Positions 1 through 10,300 of a stretch of DNA of 64,000 nucleotides are shown here, piece after piece. Every line of letters starts with the position of its first letter. The first letter of the stretch is position 1. The notes below the pieces were generated by a model. It saw nothing but the letters and a program-made list of their open reading frames with translations, was not told where the DNA came from and ran no database searches. The DNA comes from Notamacropus eugenii (taxonomy: Eukaryota > Chordata > Mammalia > Diprotodontia > Macropodidae). The DNA lies in NCBI RefSeq assembly GCF_028372415.1, contig NC_092875.1, positions 436,859,377-436,923,376 of the forward strand, given 5' to 3'. A program made the position numbers and the translations under genes.

Positions 1-560
1 AGAAGAACCAAATAAAAGCATATAGTTATAAGGGAACTTTCTCAAGAGGAAACTGGCTGTTCTGCCTTTCTCATACAATTATTCAGAGTTCAAAGGGCAC
101 AGCAGTCATTACCTAATCAGTTTTTACAAAGTCTTGCTGGGGTTGATAGGGCCCTATTTTGAAGGGTGTGTAAGTTTAGCTTTCCAGAACAGCATCAGCC
201 TAAGAGCAGTACATTTTAGTTCAGAAGTAGGAACCCAGGCTAAATTTGTAGGGATATTATGCAGCACCTTTGCTACCAGTCAGCTCCCTTCCTCACCACT
301 TTCTGGGACCTATCTCTAGATCATACTGGGAGTGTTAGTACATTAACATCCACTGACAGTGTCAAAGACCACCATGTGGACATACACTTGCTTGATACAT
401 ACACTCCTTTTAAAAGACTACCAGTCCTTCCTAATTTTCGTGACTGTAGCCCATTGGAGGCTCACTGTTACAGAGGAGATCATGCATGAATTTCAGTCTG
501 GTATTCATAGCATCATAGATTTTACAACTGGAAGGGACTTTAGAGATTATCTGATGCAAT
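1..560. other. Bicupin intron, no feature seen
   Basis: I see no exon matching the missing end of cupin 2 and no clear repeat before the L2 copy begins. Confidence 0.5.
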
Positions 561-1110
561 TCCTCCATTTTATTTTATCCAATTCAATAAACATTTATCA
601 AACACCTACTATGTGCCAAGCATTTTATTAAGCACTGGGTCAAAAAGAGACAAAAAGTGGTCTCTGCCCTCAAGGATCTTACAATCTAATGGGGGAGACA
701 TCATGCAAGTAAATATATACAAAGCAAGCTATATATAGGATAAATAGAACAAAATCAAAAAAGGGAAAGCACTGGAATGCAGGGATTGGGTAAGGCTTCT
801 GGTAAAAGGTAAGATTTTAGTTCGGACTGAAAGGAAGTCAGGGAGGTCAACAGTTAGAACCAAGGAGGGGGAGAATTCCATGTACGAGGGATGGGCAGAG
901 AGAAGGCCTGGAGCCCAGAAATGGAGTGCCTTGTTCATGGAACAGCTAGGAGACCAGTGTCACTGGATCAAAGAATGTGTGCTGGACAGTAAGGTATACG
1001 AAGACTGGAGAGGTAGGAGGGGGCTAAGTTATGAAGAGCTTCAAATGCCAAGCAGAGCACTGAGGTGGGCAGACCCACCATCAACAGTCCAGGAATGATG
1101 AGGGCCTGTG
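561..1110 (-). mobile_element. L2-clade LINE, 3' part
   Basis: Minus-strand L2 3' end (ttgtaag..ccttgagggcag..., then ...cacatagtaggtg). Translation of the inner part gives EALHNLAPSYLSSLRIPY, the ending of an L2/CR1 reverse-transcriptase ORF. It is decayed. Confidence 0.75.
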
Positions 1111-1337
1111 CTACAGTGGTGGCACTGTCCACTTTCCACAAGGAAGCGGAGGTCCCCCCCAAGCTATTGCCTGAGCTAACACAGGTGGTAAGTAGCTAGA
1201 GCATTAACCTAGGACCTCCAACATCAAAGTCAAAGTTTTTTCTACTGGAGCAGATTATCTACAGTTTCTTTTCCCCTTTTTTTGCATTAGAGAAGAAAAA
1301 TAAGAAATCGGTTTGCACAACAGTTTTAAGAAATCAC

Positions 1338-1451
1338 CTTTCCACATCCACTGATGACATATCCCATTTCATTAGCGTTAAAATGAAAATGAGGCTGTCT
1401 TAAGCCATTGGTGTAAATTCTGAGAGTTCCCAGAGTAAGGGAATTTTCATG
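1338..1451 (-). CDS. Bicupin coding exon 7 (metal site of cupin 2)
   Basis: 38 codons in phase 0: HENSLTLGTLRI, then GLRQPHFHFNANEMGYVISG. H366, H368 and E373 lie exactly 200 residues after their cupin 1 partners. It ends SGCGK at a GTGATT donor. I found no continuation between 1337 and position 1, so the rest of cupin 2 and the stop lie left of the window. Confidence 0.92.
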
Positions 1452-4313
1452 CTGAAAGCAGAAAGAAATATAGATGTTTAGTTAATGCACTCTATTACAA
1501 CATAATAATCTCTTCAAAGTCAGAGGGAAGGGGATATTAGAGGAGTGTTGGCTCTTTCTGATCAATGTAGCTACCCAAGTTAGATCATTCAGAATCCCAA
1601 ATACAAGGTGAGCCCTAAATTCCCTGTCCACAATGCCCTAATTAATCTGTTGTTTGACAAACTCCTCCTGACTTGAAAATATTTATTTTTAAAAGAGAAA
1701 TTTGGATCTTACTCTGTTATAAATTCCAGTGTCTATACAATAATATTCCTCAAATTACCTGATTCAAGGATTCACTGAAAATTTTCTCATTGTCAGTTAG
1801 TCCATTTCCATTTTTTCGATACCGAGCCCATTGAATTATTCCTCCTGGAAATCGAAATTCTTGTGAACCTGAAATAAGAGGAAGTTTGAAAATCACAAGA
1901 CAAACCAAAAGACTTCCAGCCTATAAAAAATGGGAGCAACCACAGGACTCAGTAAGATGTCAGCTTTGTTTTAGGCAGATCAGATGACCACTGGAGGGAA
2001 TGATTTGAGGGATGTCACATGATTCTACTGGTCCCCTGAATCAACATGCTTTCCTTGGGATGCAGGGAGCCATAAAGCTAAAATTACAATTGTATACAAC
2101 TGTGAGTCACTGACATCCCATTTTGCTTGCACCAAAAAAAAGATATGAGGTAACTTCATATCTTTCTAAAAGTGCAAAGAGAAAATCCCCCCAGATCTTC
2201 ACACTGTGAATCTCTTCAGTAATATGAGTTTCATAAAATCCTCATTCGGTTCCACATTTATTGAATATATAAACAATATCACTGCATGCTATATTCATTG
2301 GGTTTGGACCTCAAGAAAAATATCATGTTGCTTCATCCTTTACCTTTAAGATCATAAAAGTATCGCCACACCAGGCTGTCTGGAGACTGTACATAGCTGG
2401 CATTCATAACCAGCTCAGCCAAATTGGGAGGGAGATTGACAGCCTGATCTTCTTCTTGTTTCTGGAACGTTCTAATGAAATTAACTCCACCTTGAGGCTA
2501 AAATGTACAAACAGCAACCCCATTAGTTGTTTTCTTTTTTTAATTGTACCTCTTTAAGACATCAAAGACACAATAGCCCCATCTAAAGTCAAAATACAAT
2601 TAAAAGTTTGGGAAGTATCTCACAAGCATTAAAAGGCCTATCCTGGTTTTATGCCAGCCTTTCCAGCTGAAAGAAATACTGGGAGCATCAGTTGTAAGGG
2701 GCCCTTTTCTTGCCCATGTTTCTCTTAGTTCCTCTACCTCTTCCTCATTTCATCTGGTCACTGGTGCTCAGAAATATCAATCTTGAAACTTGACCTCCTT
2801 CATCTCCCTGCTGGCTACCTCTGCTCAGAGCCCTTACTGGCACACTCTCCAAATTCTACCTATTTCTTGGAACAGTATTTGTTCTCTCAGTAGTTTGCCA
2901 CAAGTCATCTTAAGACTTAGGGGATGTCAAAAGTCACTTTTCACCAGGAAAAGAGTAGGGATCCTTGTCTCAGACGAAGAGCATACAAACATGTGTATCA
3001 AATACATTAAGTGCTTAATGTTTAACTTAAGTGAATTTCACATTACTCCCCAACAAAGTCTTCCAAGGAAATCCCCAAGAAAGGGAACAAAAGCAGTTCC
3101 ATTTCTTTTTTCTAGCATCAGGCAAGACGTACAGGAGGGCCTCAGGAAATACTATCCCAAAGTGGAATGGCCTGCCTTGAGAGGATGCTGGAGGATCACT
3201 TGGGAGGGAGGCTGTAAAAAAGCATTTTTTTTCAAGTAGGAGTTGTGCTGGAAATCCTTCAAGGCCCCTTCTACTCTGAGGTCCTACAATTCTAGGTTGG
3301 ATAACTAGTATAGTAAACTTGAGAATTAATTATTGAATTAAATGTCTTTAGACTCATCCAGGGCCAGATTTCTTCTAGGCCCCACCCTGAAGACCTGGAC
3401 TGGCTTTCATGGTCCATCTAAGTTGATCCAAAGCTTCATGGTGGCGTACACTTCAAGCCATTGTACAAACCTTGAGGGACCTGGATGCAATGTCCTCTGG
3501 AGTAGAGAAAAACACATCATCGACATCCAGAGTCTGAAGCTCATCATGAGTGGTAAAGAAAAGCAGGAAAAGGCAGTCCTCAGTTCCCACATTCTTTATC
3601 CAGTGCAGAATATTTTTAGGAAAGAAGATCACCTGACCAGCAGTGACATTGTATGTGGTGACCACACTGCCTCCATCGTCCACTACACCAATCCAGGCAG
3701 TCCCCTACAGCACAAAGGGAAACACACCATTTGTGTGTGCACAGGTTGGTAATGATGCTTTCCAAATGGCAAATTATATAATAATAACAACTTGGGCTTG
3801 TATGGCACTCTCTATTTTTGCACTGTGTTTGTATATATTGCCATTCTTTCTTTGGGTTCTCACAACACCTCAATGACAGGCAGAGTAGTAGTAGTTCTAA
3901 CACTAGTACTAGTAGCAATAGTTGTAGTAGGAGTAGTAATAGTAGGACCATTTATAGATGAGGAAGTTGAAACATAGACAAGTCCAAGATTGCAGTCCTG
4001 AGTTCATTGAAAAATTTAATTTCATAAGCAGCTCAAAAGCTCACCAGGAAGGAATTTGTGTCTGTTCTCTTATATTTAATAAAACCCATGAAGTGCCAGA
4101 CAGAAAGGAGCCTGATAATGCAGAGGGAAGACAATGAAATTTTCAGTAGATCCTGCTCCTATGAAGGTGAAACTCAACCACAGTATAATTAAAGGCAGGT
4201 TTTTGGCAAAAGTTCAAGTGCAACATAGACATATGTATATATACACATACACATACATACCGATATGTACTCATACGTATGTATTACATGTGTAGTGTGT
4301 ATGTATGTGTGAG

Positions 4314-4344
<31 letters not shown>

Positions 4345-7300
4345 ACAAAGTGCTGGCTCTAGGAGGCAGTGAGATGGCTGAGGAGATACAGCATTGGGCC
4401 CGGAGTCAGGAAGACCTGAGTTCTGGCCTCAGACACTCACTAGCTGTGTTCCCCTGGGTAAGTTACTTAACCCCTTTCTGCCTTGTACTTAGGGGCAAAC
4501 TGCTCCAGTAACTTTGCCAAGAAAACCCCATGGATAATATTGGTATGTTATGGTCCACGGGGACATGCCTGAACTACAACGAAGTGCTTTGCGAGCCCTA
4601 AAGTGCTTGGCCATTTAGTGTTTTCCAGTTGCTTTGTACCTAATAAATGTTTGGTGAACTGAATAGCGTGCAGATGCATCACTCATCTCATCACTGGCTA
4701 ACTCCCCTGCCCTCAAACAGACAAGGTGTGCCAAATTTTGGTGGCCAAGGGAACACAAGCATTGACAGACATCCCCTAGGGGTCTTCTTGAACTGAAGGA
4801 AGGCAACCCCAGAACTACCACGACGCTGTCTGGTCAATGAGTCTGAGATCCCTATCAGATCTCACTTGAACTTTGGCTGAAGCTTTCCTTTCATTATCCT
4901 GTGATTAATTTCCACCCCCATTGGAGCAGGATCCTGAGGTTTCATTGCCTTTGCTCTGTTTTATCACTTTCCCTCTTACCTGGGGCTTCACAAGTTTTAC
5001 TGGCAGTATACATGCATGCGTGTGTGTGTGATGCATATAAGCACTGTATAGCTATTCATGTATGTGTAGATATGTCAGCGTACATGTACGTACACAAAAG
5101 GCACAGAAATTGTAGATGAAGTCATATTTCCAAGGAAAAACAAGCAGGATAATTTCACTAGGGGAAAGCATGCAGACAGAGGAGTCCTATGCAACAAGGC
5201 TGGCAAGTTAAGATGGGCCCAGGTCGTGAGAAACTTTAAATGCTTTTGATTTGTTTTCAAGAATTATGTATATCGTAGCATGTGTATGCAGAAAAGGCAG
5301 TCTGATATTATAGAAAGAGCACTGGTCCAAGGTTAAATCCTGGCTTTGATACTTATTAACTAGGTGACATTATGGAAATCATTTAACATCTCTAAGACTC
5401 AGTTTCCTCATCTGTAAAATGAAAATAATGAAACACGACCTACCTCACAGAGTTGTTAAAAATCCTTTTGTAAACTTTAAAATGATATATATCTTTATTT
5501 GTCACCTATTATTGTAAAAGGGACAACTAGGTGGCACCGTGGATAGAGTGCTGGGCTTGGAGTGAGGAAGACTTATCTTCCTGAGTTCAAATCTAGCCTC
5601 AGACACTTACTAGCTGTGTGACTCTGGACAAGCCCCTTAACCTTGTTTGTCTCAGTTTCTTCATCTGTAAAATGAGCTGGAGGAGGAAATGGCAAATCAC
5701 TCTACTTTGCCAAGATACTAGATGCCAAATGGAGTCATGAAGAGTCAGACAGCAATGAAAATGATTAAACAACAACAAAATTATTATAAGAAATACTGAA
5801 CTAGGATTCAGGAGATCTAGATTCTGGTCCCAGCTCTTCTAAGAAGATTTTAAATAAAGCCTTGGCTTTGGAGTCAGGACCTGGGTTCAAATCCTTTCGA
5901 CTTTGGACCCTGGACTTTCCAAAAGTCTTTTTAACCTCCCTGGATCTCAGTTTCATGGAGTTGACTAGAAGGTCTCAGAGTTCTCTTTATCTCCAAACCC
6001 AAATGTCCTGTGTCTCCATTTCTTTATTTGTAGAATGAAGGTGTTAGAGGAGATGCTCTCTAAAGCATCTTTCGGTCTTAAGATTCTGATTTAAGGTAAA
6101 TAATTAGAAACTGACACTAAACGTGGTTATAATCATTAATTTTTCACATCACATAGAGGTTGGTTGCATATCCCTTAACCAAATCATACAGGCCTAATCA
6201 AATCTGTTCTTTTCTATGAGTGCCTCCCTATATTTTATCTGGACTAAAAGAAAATTCTCTGGCCCTGATTCACAAAAGATGATCAGTTTGCAAAACCACA
6301 GCCTTGATCCCAGGGGCTCCTAATTTCACCTTGGAAAACTGATTCTTTCAGTTACTACTTTTCCTAGAGAGAAATGACAGTTTCTTGGCTGTACATCGGA
6401 ATGGGCATTCACTGCTATTGCCGGCAGTGTTGAACCCTATATAAAGAGACAGCATGGAATAAACAGAGGATCATAATGAGACTTATATAGCAATTTAAGG
6501 CTTGCAGATTTCTTTACGAATATGATCTTGTTTTAGCCTCCAAACAACTAGGAGAGATGGGTATTACTGTTGTCCCTACTGTGAAGATGAGGAAACAGAG
6601 GTTAAGTGATTTACCTGTAGTGCTACAGCTAGATTTGAAGGAAGATCCTCATGACTTTACTTGTAGTGCTCTAGCCACCATGTCCCTTAGATAAAGTGTT
6701 AAGACTTTGTGATAGAGCTTGGGTTTGACTTCTGCCTCCGTCATGGCCAAGTCAATTAGCTTCTAGGCTCCTTAATATCTTCATCTTTTAAACGGAGGTA
6801 AAATGACTTGCACTACCTACTAAATGGGGTCTATTAAAGAGCGGAAGGGAAGGAGCATTGAGTCTGCTATGTGTCAGACACTCTTAAGCTCTTTACAAGT
6901 ATTATCTCATTGAATCGCCTTTAAGTTATGAATCGTTCTTATAAAGTATGTGGTATATGATTTAGCACTTTGGACAAAAGTTACAGTTGATGCCAGAAAT
7001 AATTTAAGCCATGGGGCTAATGTTAAAGCTCTTAAAATACATGGCCCAAATCAGAGGGGCTGTCCTGCTTTCTCAGGCTACAGGTTTTTCAATGATGAAT
7101 ACAGATACACAATATAAATGCTTGCCTTCAGAAGGAGAGCAACCCAGACCTACCTGTGCAAGGTAGCCATGTTCATTGGCATTGAAGTGCCAGTGTGGGG
7201 CACGGAGGCCTTTGCTTTTGATCCTCAAGGTTCCAAAAGTCATGTGTGACTGCTGCCTATTCAGGCTGGTGCCAAAGGCCTCTTCTTCAACACTGAGGTA

Positions 7301-10300
7301 GTCCTTGAGATTATTCCGGTATCGTGCCCATTGGATAGCACCACCTGGGAACTCAAATACCTAGAAAACCATGGACAAAGGGAACTGTCAATAGGGAAAA
7401 TGTCATACTTGAGGGTTAGAGCCACTGTGGACCTGTTTGTTTGGAAGGTGGAGTGAAAGATGAGAGATCAAGTCAATTTTTAAAAAAAAATTCCTAAATG
7501 CTTATTCTAGTCAAGGCACTGTGCTAGGCACTAAAGATAGTCTGACACTCGGGTCTCACTGATAAGAGTGCTTTTTCCCATGATGCAGCTTCCTAACCTA
7601 CCATGCTTGTCAATCTTGTGCAATTTTCTTCCATGTCTCTCATAAATCCACCCCAGGAGAGCCACCCAAAGTGCCCAGGACCTTCCCTCAGCTCTTCTGA
7701 CATTGCAAAGATACCAGTGGAAAAAACCAATACAGCTTTTGCCCTCAAGAAACTTCTCATCTAATTCAAGGATAAGTTGTCATTCAGTCGTGTCTGACTC
7801 TTCAAGACCTCATAGTATACCAGGCCCTTCTGTCCTCCATTCTCTCCTAAAATCTGTCCAAGCTCATGTTTGTTACTTCCATGACACTCTCTGTCCCTCT
7901 CATCCTCCGCTGTCACTTTCTCCTTTTGCCTTCAGTTTTTCCTGACATCAGGGTCTTTTCCAATGAATCTTGTCTTCTCATTATGTGGTCAAAGCATTTA
8001 AGCTTCAGTGTCAGTGGTTAACCTTCCACTGAATAGTCTGAGTTAAGTATTGACTGATTTGATCTTCTTGCTGTCCAAGGAACTCTCCAAAGTTTTCTCC
8101 AGCACCACAATTTGAAAGCCCTTTGTGGCAGTCAGTTTTCCTTATAGTCCAACTCTCACAGTCATACATTGCTTTTTGAGTCATACGCACATATGGGATT
8201 TTCTTAGGAAAGATATTGGAGTGATTTGTCATTCCTTTCCCCAGTAGATTAAGGCAAACAGAGGTTAAGTGACTTCCCCAGAGTCACACAACTAATATCT
8301 CAAGCTAGATTTGAACTTAGGTCTTCCTGACTCCAAGGTCAGCCACCAAGCTGCCTCAGGAAACAAACAAAGCAAAACAAAACACAGCTTTGATTATATA
8401 GACTTTTGCTGGCAAGATGCTATCTCTCCTTTTTAGGACGCTGTCCAGATTTGCCTCAGCTTTCCCTTCAAGGAGTGTTTTTTGTTGCCATCCACAGTGA
8501 TCTTTGAGCCCAAGAATATTAAATCTAACACTGCTTTCATTTCTTCTCTAATTGCCCAGAAGAGATAGGACCACTTGAAGATCTCGAGTTTTTTGAGGTT
8601 AAGCTTCAAAATAGCTTTTATGCTCTCATATTCAAAAAAAAAGCGTGAGTTAAGATAGACTATAATGAGAGCAGTGGAGAGAATCAATATGTGATAAGAA
8701 CCTGGAGCAGGAAGTTAGGGTGGATCTGTTATGGTTCATAGAAAGGGCAGCACCTGGTCTTTACCTTAAATCTAGAGAAGGATAAGCAAAGATAAAGGAG
8801 AGTTCATTCCAAAAAGGGGGTATGGCTTGTAAGATTGCACAGAGGCTGGGAGGTGCAGGAAGTGAATAAAGAATAATTAGGAGGCCAGTTTGGTTGAAAC
8901 ATAAGAGTAAATAAAGGGGAGTAGTGTGTAATAAGACAGGTGCAGTAGACTGCAGCCAGCTTTCTCCTGTAGGTAATAGGGAGCAATGGTTAGAGCAATG
9001 GTTAGACTTAGGTATTTGAAGCTTTTTTTGACAGCTATGGGAAGGATGGATTGGAGAAGGGAGAGGCTGAAGGCAGCAAAGCCAGTTAAAAGGTTTTACA
9101 ATAATTTCAATAGCCCAGGATAGAGGTAACAAGAGTTGAACCAGGCATCTGAACCAGGCTGTATGATTGGAGAGAGCAGATGGGAGAGCAGGCAGTTGAA
9201 AGATTGTTAATTTTGGGGGGGCGAGGGGGGATAGGTAGGAAAAACCACCAGGGACCGAGGTGGAATGTTTCTCAAATTCAATTGTGTTCTCAGAAAGAGG
9301 GAGACTGAGTCTTAGCAGGTGTTGTTGGAGCTCACCAGCCCTTTTCCAGCGCCTTTTCCAGAACAAATGGTCTTATCAAACTCCAGAATGGAAGTCTAGC
9401 CCTATGAGCTTCCACTCTATCCTGCAGGCTTGTCACTGTGCGGCTAAGTTTTGTTAGCTTCTCCCAGCATACCTAGAAGCCAGCCTGGCCATTCGATTCA
9501 TCCCTTACGTTTAACTGCCTATGCTGATTGCTAAGGAAATGAGGCATGGCTGGTTTGGGAGTTTTTTGGATTCAGCTTTGATGTCCCCTCAAGCCACGGT
9601 CCCAGACACCCCAACCCCTGTTACTTTCCTGGTTGACAACAAAGTAGAACATGGCTGGCCCCTCTGGCCAGTCCATTTGCAACCTGGAGGAGATCATATA
9701 ACAAACAACGACATACCCTTTAAGGTTTACACAACATTTTACAAATGTCTCATTTTATCCTCATAACAACCCTGTGAGGAAGGTGCTATCATTACCCCCA
9801 TTTTTAGATGAAGAACCTAAGGAACGGAAAGGCTATGACTGACTGAGATTTGCCCAGGCTCACACAGCTAGTATCTTAAGGCTGCATTTGATCTCAGGTC
9901 TTCCTAATTCCAGGCCTATCATTCTACTACTGTGCCACCTAATCTAGGCCATATGTTGATCCATCTGGCCCTTCTGTTTAGGTAGGGCCCCAGCTATTAT
10001 CTGTTTGCATCCAGAGACTCATTTATTGAAATGTTTCATAAGAACCCAAGTAATTTGAGTGTTTGTTTTACACAGAATGTTGCTTACCTTAGATTTATGC
10101 AAACGATTAAGAAATTGGAATTTAAAGTCAACAGGATTTTCACCCTTTGGGTCAGTGGGAGTCTCTGGTGTTTTGGGAAGGTGGACTTCAGGCTGGAAGT
10201 AAATGTCTGCATGAGACCGGAAGGTGGAAACATAAACCAAGGAGAGTACCAGCACACCTATAAACGTGGTAATAACACAGGCCAGGAGACAAACCAGGAA

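Noticed and set aside
1-1337. Missing last exon(s) of the bicupin
   Set aside because: No stretch on the minus strand gives the expected FFP....H motif; only an L2 copy is present.
2790-3239. 149-codon plus ORF
   Set aside because: Runs into a CR1/L3 terminus, has no motif, and lies antisense within a bicupin intron.
3342-3752. 136-codon plus ORF
   Set aside because: Antisense shadow of bicupin exon 4, whose minus-strand reading has splice sites and cupin motifs.
8761-9366. 201-codon minus ORF
   Set aside because: Overlaps decayed L2-type LINE sequence and shows no coherent domain.
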